From Chloroflexota bacterium (lineage in GTDB: Bacteria; Chloroflexota; UBA11872), in contig JAJDVX010000010.1 in NCBI GenBank assembly GCA_022825895.1, positions 62,001-126,000 of the forward strand: a stretch of 64,000 nt of DNA, written 5' to 3'. The notes under the pieces were generated by a model. That model was not told the origin of the DNA. It ran no database searches and saw only the letters and a list, made by a program, of their open reading frames with translations. The translations under genes were made by a program, and so were the position numbers. Shown piece after piece: positions 45,252 through 53,469 of the stretch. Numbering within the stretch: position 1 is the stretch's first letter; every line of letters begins with the position of its first letter.

Positions 45252-45748
45252 GTCGTGCGGCGGCTCCGGGCGATCAACTCGCTGGAGGCGTGGCCGGGCG
45301 CCAGAGGCACGAAGACGGCCGGAATTCCAAGTCGCTGGAGCGTTGTCGTCTCGGGCAGCGTCCGACCTCCCACGGCCGGATCGTAGTCCGCTCCCTTGAC
45401 ATAACAATCCGGTCGAAGTTGCTCGATGAGTCGATCGGCGGTCGTCTCGCCAAAGGGTGTCACGGCGGTGACCCAGCGCACGGCCCGGAGAACCGCCAGT
45501 CGATCCTCCAGCGGCATCAGGGGGCGATCGGGTCCCTTCAGCTTGCGTACACCCGCGTCGCTGTTCAGTCCCACAACCAGCACGTCGCCCACGGCCGCGG
45601 CGCCACGGAGAAGGGCCGTATGCCCCGGATGGATGAGGTCAAAGCATCCGTTGGTCAGCACGAGGCGCCGGCCGGCGGCGCGTGCCCGTGTGCCCCAGTC
45701 CGCCAGATCGCCTGGGTGGATGACTTCGGCCTCAGGCGAAAAGCTCAC
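45248..45748 (-). CDS. rfaE2: D-glycero-beta-D-manno-heptose 1-phosphate adenylyltransferase-like (cytidylyltransferase fold)
   Basis: A protein of 166 residues from GTG 45748 (the frame stays open to 45793). Nucleotidyltransferase motifs are LTNGCFDLIHPGHTALL, with the HxGH-type catalytic core, and NSDAGVRKLKGPDRPLMP. This is the C-terminal half of E. coli HldE, here as a separate gene; it adenylates heptose 1-phosphate. The rfaE1-like kinase gene immediately precedes and overlaps it by 17 bp. In Chloroflexota lacking LPS the final use of ADP-heptose is open. Confidence 0.9.
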   Translation of the reverse strand: MSFSPEAEVIHPGDLADWGTRARAAGRRLVLTNGCFDLIHPGHTALLRGAAAVGDVLVVGLNSDAGVRKLKGPDRPLMPLEDRLAVLRAVRWVTAVTPFGETTADRLIEQLRPDCYVKGADYDPAVGGRTLPETTTLQRLGIPAVFVPLAPGHASSELIARSRRTT

Positions 45749-46757
45749 GGGCCTCACGCACGATTTCTTCGGCCGACACCACGGCAACGCCAAGCTGTCG
45801 AACCACGACCCGGGCGGCCAGTGACGAAAGGACGGCCGCCTCCCGCGGCGAGGCGCCGCCCAGAATTGCGGTCGTCATGGTTGCGGCCACGGTGTCGCCG
45901 GCACCGGAGGGATCGGCCACGCGGCCTGTAGCCGCCGCAGGAATGAAGGCCTGTCCGTCCGTTCCCGCGTCCAATGCCATGCCCGCTGCTCCGAGCGTGA
46001 CCAGCACGGCCCGGACTCCCACCAGTCGCCTCAGTTCACCGGCCGCAACCAATGCGTCGTCGGTCGACGCGATTTCGCGTCCGAGTTCGGCTTCGGCCTC
46101 AGGCTGGTTGGGCGTAAGGAGCGTCACGTCGCGAAATCTCGCCAGGCCCCCGTGTGCGTCGGCGGTAATCACCAGCCCGGCCGCGCGTGCCGCAGGCAGG
46201 GCGGTGTCCAGAATGGTTGAGTTGATCACGCCTGTTTCGTAGTCGGAGATCACCAGGGCGTCGTTCCGGGTGACCGCGGATTCCAAGTAAGCGGAGATGC
46301 CCTCGACGGTCTCGTGCGTGACCGGCGCCCGGTCGAGCGTATCCACCCGGGCAATCATGCTCTGAGGCCGCTGGCGGTCGCCGCCGGCCCAAATTCGCAG
46401 CTTGACCGCCGTCACTCGATCCGGGTCGGGCAACAGGCCATCGGTGCGAATGCCGCGCTGCTCCAACTCCTCCCGTAGCCGATCGGCCATTGCATCGGCG
46501 CCAACGACACCGGCCACAGCCACGTCGCCACCCAGACCGTTCAGATTGGTAGCTACGTTCGTGGCCCCACCGGGTATGAGCCGACGCTCGTGCTGCTCGA
46601 TGACGGGCAGGGGCGCTTCGCGCGAAAGCCGGCGAGCCGTGCCAATGATGTGCTCGTCCAGGACCATGTCGCCGAGCACGATGGCCCGCTTGCCGGCCGC
46701 ACGGTCGAAGATCTGGGCGGCGCGTTCGGAACTTATGGTCGGGCCGAAGGCCCCCAT
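45732..46757 (-). CDS. rfaE1: D-glycero-beta-D-manno-heptose-7-phosphate kinase-like (PfkB/ribokinase family)
   Basis: A 341-residue sugar kinase. Features are MVLDEHIIGTARRLSREAPLPVIE, an N-terminal signature of HldE/RfaE1 kinases, PGGATNVATNLNGLG for substrate binding, and the PfkB signature with catalytic Asp in DPSGAGDTVAATM (near residue 285). It phosphorylates heptose 7-phosphate at C1. Its stop overlaps the following adenylyltransferase gene; the ATG at 46757 follows the TAG of the upstream isomerase without a gap. Confidence 0.92.
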   Translation of the reverse strand: MGAFGPTISSERAAQIFDRAAGKRAIVLGDMVLDEHIIGTARRLSREAPLPVIEQHERRLIPGGATNVATNLNGLGGDVAVAGVVGADAMADRLREELEQRGIRTDGLLPDPDRVTAVKLRIWAGGDRQRPQSMIARVDTLDRAPVTHETVEGISAYLESAVTRNDALVISDYETGVINSTILDTALPAARAAGLVITADAHGGLARFRDVTLLTPNQPEAEAELGREIASTDDALVAAGELRRLVGVRAVLVTLGAAGMALDAGTDGQAFIPAAATGRVADPSGAGDTVAATMTTAILGGASPREAAVLSSLAARVVVRQLGVAVVSAEEIVREARELFA

Positions 46758-47528
46758 CTATGGGCCGCGCGCGGCATGCAGGTAGGCGGCGCACTGGCGC
46801 AAGGCTTCGGCCGGGTCACCGCGCATGCGGCACTCCAAGGCCGTTGATCCGGTGTAGCCGATGTCGCGTAGCGCGGCGTAGATCGCGGCAAAGTCAGTCG
46901 AGCCGGTGCCTGGATGCGCCCGCTGGTTGTCGGCGAAGTGCACGTGCCCGATCCAGTCGCCAGCGGCTCGAATGCTCGCCGGCATGTTGTCTTCCTCGAT
47001 GTTCATGTGGAATACGTCGGCCAGGACCTTCACGCGCGGGCTGCCAACGCGCTCGGCGATGGCGATCCCGTCAGCCAGGGTGTTGATCAGGTGCATTTCG
47101 TAACGGTTGAGCGGCTCGATCGTGATGTTTACGCCCGCCGCCACCGCATGCGGCGCCAGCTGTTCCAGGGCCCGCACGTAGCTATCCGCCTGGTCCTGCG
47201 CGACGATGCCGTCCGGCAGCGATCCGCGCACCGGCACGGAGATCAGGGCCGATACGCCCAATTCGTGGCAGGCATCGAGGGCTCGCCGCGTCTGGTCGAT
47301 GCGACGGCGCTGGGAATACTCGTCCTCCACCAGGTCCAGGCCGCGACCGTCCGGGCACATGCTCATCGCGGGGATTCCGGCGTCCGCGAGGGCGTTGCGG
47401 TATTCCTCGACGTGATCGACCGCGTCGCTGTGGATTTCGACGGCCTCGAAGCCTGCCGCAGCCAGACAGTCGATCCGCTCGGCGACCGAGTTACCCGGAG
47501 CCAGTTGTACCTGCGCGGAGAGTTTCAT
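46758..47528 (-). CDS. sugar phosphate isomerase/epimerase, hydroxypyruvate isomerase-like TIM barrel
   Basis: A 256-residue xylose-isomerase-like TIM barrel. It shows MKLSAQVQLAPGNSV, FEAVEIHSD, the metal Glu in NITIEPLNRYEMH (near residue 137), VLADVFHMNIEEDN, the His in IGHVHFADNQRAHPGTGSTD, and the C-terminal Glu in ALECRMRG. This pattern is like hydroxypyruvate isomerase or D-tagatose/psicose epimerases. It is the first gene of a minus-strand operon with rfaE1, rfaE2 and murJ. Whether it makes a heptose precursor is speculative. Confidence 0.88.
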   Translation of the reverse strand: MKLSAQVQLAPGNSVAERIDCLAAAGFEAVEIHSDAVDHVEEYRNALADAGIPAMSMCPDGRGLDLVEDEYSQRRRIDQTRRALDACHELGVSALISVPVRGSLPDGIVAQDQADSYVRALEQLAPHAVAAGVNITIEPLNRYEMHLINTLADGIAIAERVGSPRVKVLADVFHMNIEEDNMPASIRAAGDWIGHVHFADNQRAHPGTGSTDFAAIYAALRDIGYTGSTALECRMRGDPAEALRQCAAYLHAARGP

Positions 47529-47581
47529 GGTTAGGCCCTGCTCCTTCGGGGCGGCAGCGTAGCAGAGCTAATCGGCGTTCC

Positions 47582-47590
47582 TGTTATCAT
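47582..47590 (+). promoter_or_regulatory. possible extended -10 promoter
   Basis: TGTTATCAT fits an extended -10 (TG-N-TATNAT). It lies in the gap between the divergent isomerase and the small basic protein/peptidase genes, about 45 bp before the TTG at 47634. The -35 region is unclear. Only a candidate. Confidence 0.3.
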
Positions 47591-47633
47591 TTCTCGAAAC
47601 CTTTGGTTACTCAGAACTGGGCGTACGCCTCCG

Positions 47634-47762
47634 TTGAATAAGCGTAAGCGCGTGGCCTGGCGCAAGCACCGCCGCACCAAGAAACGCGGTCGCTTGCGCC
47701 GGAAGGCCGAGCGCGAAGCCGACACCGCACCTGGTCGCCGACGGTCGCGTCAGACGTCGTAG
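47634..47762 (+). CDS. tiny highly basic protein, possibly ribosome-associated
   Basis: An open frame of 42 residues from TTG 47634: MNKRKRVAWRKHRRTKKRGR followed by LRRKAEREADTAPGRRRSRQTS, with stop at 47760-47762. It is extremely rich in Arg and Lys, like small ribosomal or ribosome-associated proteins such as bS22 or the AURKAIP1/COX24-type family. No ATG is available in frame, and the Shine-Dalgarno is weak, so the start is unsure. It lies 31 bp before the M16 peptidase gene. The function is not established. Confidence 0.45.
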   Translation: MNKRKRVAWRKHRRTKKRGRLRRKAEREADTAPGRRRSRQTS

Positions 47763-47793
47763 CGGCGCGGCCGTCCGGCCACCCGCCGCGTTG

Positions 47794-49083
47794 ATGCCTG
47801 CCGCACTTACGGCCGAACAGCGCACGCTGGCAAACGGCGTGCATCTGATCGCAACTCCAGTTCCGCATACCGCAGCGGTCAGCTTGCACGTGGCCTCGCG
47901 AGCCGGATCAGGCAGCGAGCCGTCCGCGTTGAGCGGCGTTACGCACTTCGTTGAACACATGCTTTTTCGTCACCGCTCGCACGAACCGGGCGCGTTCGCC
48001 TGCGCCATCGAGCGTCTTGGCGGGCAGATCAATGCCGCGACGGAACCGGAGTTGACGGTGGTTGGGGCCAAAGTTCCCGCCGAAGCCTGGCCCGCCGCGC
48101 TCCAGATCGTGGCCCGCATGGTGCATGAACCGGCGATGGATCCGGGCGAGATCGAAAAGGAACGCACCGTCATCCTGGACGAATTGGCGTTGCTGGACGA
48201 CCTGCCGGAAGAGTCCGCGCGCCGTTCCGTGCTGGCTCGGCTGTGGCCGAAGCATCCCTTCGGCCGCGAAATCGCCGGAACGACGACAACCGTTGGTTCA
48301 TTGACGCGCGACAACCTGCTAAGACGGGCTACCGCGATGTTTGCCGGTCGCAATACCATCGTAAGTGTGGCGGGAGCGCTGGATCCGGCGGCGGCCCTGG
48401 ACACGCTCGCCGACGCCTTTGACTCGGCGCCCGCCGGGTCCCGAGAAACTTATCCCGGGTTCCAGACCAACGGCCAGGCGCCGGAACGAGTTCAGATCGT
48501 TCGCCGTGAGGCTGAACAGGCGTACTTTTCCGTCGCCGGATTCACGCCTGGCCGCACCAGTCCTGACCGCTATGCGATGGAATTGCTGGGTGCGGTTCTG
48601 GGCGCCGGATTTGGCGCTCGGCTGGTGCTGGAGCTACGCGAACGGCACGGTCTGGCCTACGACATCGGCGCCGATGTTGGGCATTGCGGGGAGCAGGGGG
48701 TTCTCTCCATCGACGGCGCGACCGATCCGAGCCAGTTGACAAAAGCACTTGCGATCGTCCTTGGTGAACTGGGCGATGTGGTCGAGCGAGGAGTTACGGA
48801 AGACGAATTCGAACGTGCCCGCGCCTACATTGTTGGAGGCCTTGTGCGGTCCCTGGAGGACTCGGCGATTGTGGCGGCGTGGTACGCCCGTGAGCATGCG
48901 CTTGAGCCGACCCCGCTCGCACCGGAAACCTCGATTGGACGAGTGCGCGCCGTCACTCGCCACGAGGTCAACACTTCCGCTCGAGCCTGCCTGGCCCGCG
49001 ACTGGCCTCTGATCGCCGTGGCCGGCCCGCTGGTCGACGACATCGAGATTCCCACCGAAGTGGCGCTCGCAGGCGTTGGTTGA
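47794..49083 (+). CDS. M16 family zinc metallopeptidase (processing peptidase-like)
   Basis: A 429-residue protein from ATG 47794. The inverted zinc motif H51-F-V-E54-H55 is present, with a downstream Glu in EIEKERTVILDELAL completing the zinc site, and the C-terminal half is the inactive second domain typical of M16B. Short for M16A (about 900) but normal for bacterial M16B (about 420). Such enzymes often act with a second M16 protein; none is next to it. A TPR-like gene follows by one base. Confidence 0.94.
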   Translation: MPAALTAEQRTLANGVHLIATPVPHTAAVSLHVASRAGSGSEPSALSGVTHFVEHMLFRHRSHEPGAFACAIERLGGQINAATEPELTVVGAKVPAEAWPAALQIVARMVHEPAMDPGEIEKERTVILDELALLDDLPEESARRSVLARLWPKHPFGREIAGTTTTVGSLTRDNLLRRATAMFAGRNTIVSVAGALDPAAALDTLADAFDSAPAGSRETYPGFQTNGQAPERVQIVRREAEQAYFSVAGFTPGRTSPDRYAMELLGAVLGAGFGARLVLELRERHGLAYDIGADVGHCGEQGVLSIDGATDPSQLTKALAIVLGELGDVVERGVTEDEFERARAYIVGGLVRSLEDSAIVAAWYAREHALEPTPLAPETSIGRVRAVTRHEVNTSARACLARDWPLIAVAGPLVDDIEIPTEVALAGVG

Positions 49084-49084
49084 C

Positions 49085-50479
49085 ATGCGGCCGAGCGAGG
49101 CGGCGGCCCTGGCGCGGCAGGCGCTGGCGGACGGTGACGCGACGCTGGCCGGTTCAATCACGGAGCGGCTGCTTGGCGAGTTTGCCGGATACCCGCCCGC
49201 ACGGCTGGTGCGGGCGCTGCTGGCCGAGCAGGGCAACGACTCCGATGCCGCCCTGGACGACCTGCGCGCCGTTACTTCCGCTGAACCGACAAACTCCGAG
49301 GCACGAGCCGCACAGGCGCGCCTGTTTCAACGCCGGGGCGACGTCGACCGTGCGCGCATGGCCGCACGACAGTCGGTGGAACTCATCCCTGGCGACCCGA
49401 ATGTGCTTGAGTCGGCCCTCGAGATTCTGAATGTCGAGCCCGATTCACTGGAAACCAGCGCCGCGGTTTTAGCACGCGTTCATCTCAACTGCGGCTGGCC
49501 GGACCTGGCGGAGCGTCACGCCCGGGTAGCCGTGAGCGAGAGTCCGGAGCGCGTGGATGTCCGCCTTACGCTGGCGGAAGCTCTGTGGCGGCTCGGACGA
49601 CTCTCCGCCTGCGAGGCCGAGTGCCGGGTCGTCGCCGATCAGGCCGAGGAGTGCGTCCGCGCCGCCGTGATGCGCGCCCACATCCTCTCCGAGCGAGGAC
49701 GCACCGCTGAGGGCCAGGAGCTCCTGGACCGAATCGGACGGATCGACCCCGAATTCCGAGAAGCCCGTGAATTGCTCGGCACGCTGGAAGTCCATCGGCT
49801 TGTGCTGCCCGGCGTGGTTGAAATCGATTTGCCGCCGGAACTCATCCGGCAATCCAACGACGCTGGCGAGGCGGTCGCAGAGCCGGACGCTGATCCCGCA
49901 CCAGTGGAAGCCCAGACAGCCGACGGGCCTGACGGGCAGGATGGGACGCCTGGGGAATCCGCCGTCCAAGACCGGCATTCGCAACCGGTGGAAGACCTCC
50001 AAGGGTCCGAAGTCCAGGTAGACGCGGTCGGCAGCGATTCGGTCACGGGTGAGGCGACCGCTGCTTTGTCCGAACAGCTGCGTCTCGATGTCGTTGCCGA
50101 GGAACCTGAATCGCTGGACGCGGAAGAGACGCCGCCGGATGGAGTTTCGCCTGTTTCGTCAGACTCTGCGGCGGAGGCCGCTGCGCCCACGGATGAAGCG
50201 GACGTGGGTGCGGACTTCTCAACATTTGACTGGGCGCGCCACTTGATCGAGCAGTCGGAGTGGACGGAAGCCGCGCGCGTATTGGCTGATATCGTGAGGG
50301 CGAATGATCCCGATATAGCGCGTGTCGACGGCTTGCTATTGGAAGCCGTGGCGCATCGTGAACTCCGCGAATCGGCCTGGAAGCTGTTGGGCAATCACTA
50401 CATGCAGACTGGCCGTCCCCAGGCCGCCGCCGACGCGTATTTGCGGGCGGCGAATGTCGCCGGCGGGTCGACGGAATGA
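49085..50479 (+). CDS. TPR-like repeat protein with acidic linker
   Basis: A 464-residue cytoplasmic-looking protein from ATG 49085, one base after the M16 stop. The first 250 residues are made of helix-turn-helix Ala/Leu/Arg-rich repeats of tetratricopeptide type (for instance DVDRARMAARQSVELIPGDP and RVDVRLTLAEALWRLGRL). Next comes an acidic, low-complexity segment of about 110 residues (about 255-370). The C-terminus has two more TPR-like helices (AWKLLGNHYMQTGRPQAAAD). No signal peptide. Probably a scaffold; the partner may be the roadblock protein encoded next (ATGA overlap). Confidence 0.75.
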   Translation: MRPSEAAALARQALADGDATLAGSITERLLGEFAGYPPARLVRALLAEQGNDSDAALDDLRAVTSAEPTNSEARAAQARLFQRRGDVDRARMAARQSVELIPGDPNVLESALEILNVEPDSLETSAAVLARVHLNCGWPDLAERHARVAVSESPERVDVRLTLAEALWRLGRLSACEAECRVVADQAEECVRAAVMRAHILSERGRTAEGQELLDRIGRIDPEFREARELLGTLEVHRLVLPGVVEIDLPPELIRQSNDAGEAVAEPDADPAPVEAQTADGPDGQDGTPGESAVQDRHSQPVEDLQGSEVQVDAVGSDSVTGEATAALSEQLRLDVVAEEPESLDAEETPPDGVSPVSSDSAAEAAAPTDEADVGADFSTFDWARHLIEQSEWTEAARVLADIVRANDPDIARVDGLLLEAVAHRELRESAWKLLGNHYMQTGRPQAAADAYLRAANVAGGSTE

Positions 50480-50823
50480 ACTCCGCCTCGGACCTGCACG
50501 CGGAAATCCAGCGCTTGCCCGGCATCACCGGCGCCGCGGTCTGGAGGATTGGCGAGATACCGACCGGCGATCTTGGGGGACGAGGTGGATCTATCGGCCC
50601 GGGACTGCTCTCGGCCAGTATCGGCACGATGGAGCAGGCTGTTGAGACGATGGGGCTAGGGCAGATCGCCGAGATCTGGTTTGTGACCGAGGACACCCAA
50701 TGCCTGGCCATGCGGGCGGGACAATGGCAGGCCGTTGTGATCGGCGGACTGGCCCTGGATGTGGACAGCGTGCGCGACGGCTTGACCAGTCTGCTTGCGG
50801 CGAACGATGAACCTGGCGCCTGA
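50476..50823 (+). CDS. roadblock/LC7 domain protein
   Basis: A 115-residue protein of the roadblock/LC7 (MglB-like) fold. The pattern is helix EIQRLPGITGAAVWRIG, strand, then helix MEQAVETMGLGQIAEIWFVTEDTQCLAMRAGQWQAVVIG, matching the compact alpha/beta layout. Roadblock proteins bind and regulate small Ras-like GTPases such as MglA; no GTPase gene is in the window. The ATG overlaps the stop of the TPR-like gene, so the two are translated together. ndk lies 28 bp downstream. Confidence 0.7.
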   Translation: MNSASDLHAEIQRLPGITGAAVWRIGEIPTGDLGGRGGSIGPGLLSASIGTMEQAVETMGLGQIAEIWFVTEDTQCLAMRAGQWQAVVIGGLALDVDSVRDGLTSLLAANDEPGA

Positions 50824-50851
50824 GGATGGGCGTCCACAGGAAGGAAGCCGA

Positions 50852-51301
50852 ATGGAACGGACGCTAGTCCTGCTCAAGCCCGACGCCCTGCAGCGCGCGA
50901 TTGCGATGCAGATTCTCCAGCGGTTTGAACAACGCGGGCTGCGGCTGATCGGGCTGAAGCTGGTGGCCGCGAGCGGTGAGCAGGCGAGCCAGCACTACGC
51001 CGAGCACGAGGGGAAGTTCTTTTTCGACGGCCTGGTGGCCCACCTGCAGAGCGGACCGGTCGTGGCCGCCGTCCTGGAAGGCCCGGAGGCTATTTCGGTT
51101 GTGCGTGCCATGGTGGGGTCTACCCGGCCGCACGAGGCCGCTGCGGGAACGATCCGGGGCGATCTGGCGCTGGCCGGTCTTCGTAACCTGGTCCACGCTT
51201 CGGACTCGCCGGAGACCGCGGCGCGGGAGATTGCCCACTGGTTCGAGGCTGACGAAGTGCTTGACTACGAGCGACCCCTTGATCGCTGGGTGTATGAGTA
51301 G
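50852..51301 (+). CDS. ndk: nucleoside diphosphate kinase
   Basis: A 149-residue NDK. It begins MERTLVLLKPDALQR, and the active-site phospho-His is H115 in RNLVHASDSPETA, as in all NDKs. It transfers gamma-phosphate between NTPs and NDPs. A longer in-frame start (50795) is less likely than the ATG at 50852. Located upstream of sucCD, whose succinyl-CoA synthetase makes ATP or GTP; NDK balances the pool (inference). Confidence 0.97.
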   Translation: MERTLVLLKPDALQRAIAMQILQRFEQRGLRLIGLKLVAASGEQASQHYAEHEGKFFFDGLVAHLQSGPVVAAVLEGPEAISVVRAMVGSTRPHEAAAGTIRGDLALAGLRNLVHASDSPETAAREIAHWFEADEVLDYERPLDRWVYE

Positions 51302-51352
51302 GACGAGGCGAGCGAGCATGGCGCTTCGGTCTTCGTTGCCCACGGACCGCGT

Positions 51353-52483
51353 ATGAAGGTTCACGAGTGCGACGCCCGCGAGATCTTTCGGCGTCACGGC
51401 CTGCCAGTCCCGGACTGGCGCGTGGCCTCGACGGCTGACGAGGCAGCTCAGGCGGCAAGTGCCTTTGAATGGCCTGTGGTTATCAAAGCCCAGGTGCTCG
51501 CCGGTGGACGCGGCAAGGCCGGGGGCGTGAAGCTGGCCGATTCGCCGGCCGAAGCCGCCGCGGCAGCGACACAGATCCTTGATCTGAACATCGGTAGCGA
51601 GCCTGTGCGCCGGGTGCTTGTTGCGCCAGCCGTGGACATCGCTCGCGAGCTCTATCTGGGCGTGGTGATCGACCGGACGGCCCAGTCGTTGGTGCTGATG
51701 GCCAGCGCCGAGGGCGGCGTCGACATCGAGGAGGTGGCGGCGACGAACCCGTCCGCAATCGTCCGAGTGAATGTCGATCCGGTGGTCGGTCTGCCCGACT
51801 GGGAAGCTCGGCAGCTTGGCTTCGGCCTCGGCCTCTCAGGCGCGCAGGTACATCAGTTCGTCAGGATCGCGCGAGGGCTTGTTGAGGCTTTTGTCGACGT
51901 CGACGCGGCGCTCGCGGAAGTGAATCCGCTGGTGGTCGACGCCGAAGGCAATCTGCAAGCCATCGACGCGAAGCTGAACATCGACGACAACGCGCTTGGC
52001 CGTCAACCGGACATCGAGCAACTCCGCGACCCGCATGAGGAGAGCGCGGCCGAACGCCGCGCCCGGGCCGCCGGGCTGAGCTACATCAAGCTGGACGGCA
52101 CGATCGGGTGCATGGTCAATGGCGCCGGGCTTGCCATGGCCACGATGGACGTGATCAAGCACTACGGCGGGGAGCCGGCCAATTTTCTGGATGTGGGCGG
52201 CGGGGCCGGCGTGGAGAAGATCACGACGGCGTTCGAGCTTATCCTGGAAGACCCCAACGTGCGCGCGGTGCTGGTGAACATTTTCGCCGGCATCACGCGC
52301 GCCGATGACGTGGCTGCCGGGGTTATCGCCGCCCGCGAACGCCTGGCGCAGCAGGTTCCGCTGGTGGTTCGAGTCGCCGGCACGCGCGAGGCCGAGGCCC
52401 TGGAACTGCTGGATAGCGCCGGGATCGGCGCGGAACGTTCGATGGACTCGGCCGCCGCCCTGGTCGTGGAGGCGGCGCGATGA
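51353..52483 (+). CDS. sucC: succinyl-CoA synthetase, beta subunit
   Basis: A 376-residue ATP-grasp subunit. It begins [20 protein letters not shown], with Lys-rich ATP-grasp segments [20 protein letters not shown], and [21 protein letters not shown] (Mg2+-binding) and [30 protein letters not shown]. The subunit binds nucleotide and succinate. Typical length is about 385. Its stop overlaps the ATG of sucD (ATGA). Confidence 0.97.
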   Translation: MKVHECDAREIFRRHGLPVPDWRVASTADEAAQAASAFEWPVVIKAQVLAGGRGKAGGVKLADSPAEAAAAATQILDLNIGSEPVRRVLVAPAVDIARELYLGVVIDRTAQSLVLMASAEGGVDIEEVAATNPSAIVRVNVDPVVGLPDWEARQLGFGLGLSGAQVHQFVRIARGLVEAFVDVDAALAEVNPLVVDAEGNLQAIDAKLNIDDNALGRQPDIEQLRDPHEESAAERRARAAGLSYIKLDGTIGCMVNGAGLAMATMDVIKHYGGEPANFLDVGGGAGVEKITTAFELILEDPNVRAVLVNIFAGITRADDVAAGVIAARERLAQQVPLVVRVAGTREAEALELLDSAGIGAERSMDSAAALVVEAAR

Positions 52484-53361
52484 GCATTCTCCTCGACGCC
52501 TCGGCCCGGCTGCTCGTTCAGGGAATGACGGGCAGCCAGGGGTCGTTCCACGCGCGGCTGATGCGCGAGGCGGGGACGCAGGTGGTGGCCGGTGTCACCC
52601 CGGGTCGCGCCGGCGCCTCGGTGGCGGGGCTTGAGGACGTTCCGATCTTCAACACGGTTGCGGAAGCGGTGGAAGCGACCAACGCCAACGCCGCGTGCAT
52701 ATTCGTGCCGGCCGCCTTCGCGGCGGACGCCATTCTTGAAGACGCGGCTGCGGGCCTGGACGTCATCGTCTGTCTGACCGAGGGGATTCCTGTTCTCGAC
52801 ATGCTTCGCGTGATGCCGCGCGTCCGCGCCTCGGGTGCGCACCTCATTGGACCGAACTGCCCGGGCGTCACGACGCCGGCAGACGGAGTCAAGGTGGGTG
52901 TCATGCCTTGGGCGGTCCACACGCCCGGGCACGTGGGCGTGGTGAGCCGCAGCGGAACGCTCACGTACGAGGTCGTTCAGCACCTGACCGACATGGGCGC
53001 CGGGCAGACGACGACGGTGGGAATCGGCGGAGATCCCGTCATCGGCACGAGATTCATCGACGTGTTGTCAATGTTCGAGGCAGATTCGGAAACTCATGGA
53101 GTAGTCTTGTTGGGCGAGATCGGCGGTGACGACGAAGAACGGGCGGCAACGTATATTCAGGAGCGAATGACGAAGCCCGTCACATCGTTCATCGCCGGGA
53201 AGACCGCGCCCCCCGAACGCCGGATGGGGCACGCGGGCGCCATCGTGTCAGGCACGTCCGGCAGTGCGACCGCGAAGGAAGCCGCGCTAACGGCGGCCGG
53301 AGTGCTGGTAGGCGAGACGCCGGAGCACGCCGCCCGCTTGCTGGTAGACAGACTGCGATAG
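52480..53361 (+). CDS. sucD: succinyl-CoA synthetase, alpha subunit
   Basis: A 293-residue subunit with the CoA-binding Rossmann fold ([17 protein letters not shown], near the N-terminus) and the active-site phospho-His in [12 protein letters not shown] (near residue 247). Works with SucC to convert succinyl-CoA to succinate with nucleoside triphosphate formation. The overlapping ATGA start and adjoining 2-oxoacid oxidoreductase genes place it in one pathway. Confidence 0.97.
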   Translation: MSILLDASARLLVQGMTGSQGSFHARLMREAGTQVVAGVTPGRAGASVAGLEDVPIFNTVAEAVEATNANAACIFVPAAFAADAILEDAAAGLDVIVCLTEGIPVLDMLRVMPRVRASGAHLIGPNCPGVTTPADGVKVGVMPWAVHTPGHVGVVSRSGTLTYEVVQHLTDMGAGQTTTVGIGGDPVIGTRFIDVLSMFEADSETHGVVLLGEIGGDDEERAATYIQERMTKPVTSFIAGKTAPPERRMGHAGAIVSGTSGSATAKEAALTAAGVLVGETPEHAARLLVDRLR

Positions 53362-53469
53362 GTAGGAGAGTGTCCGGCTGGTGATAATGGACGGAATAAC
53401 GGAAAGCCCGAAGGAGACTTGGTCGCCCGACACGGCCAGCCAAACTGGCCGCTGGCAGGGGACGACGCG

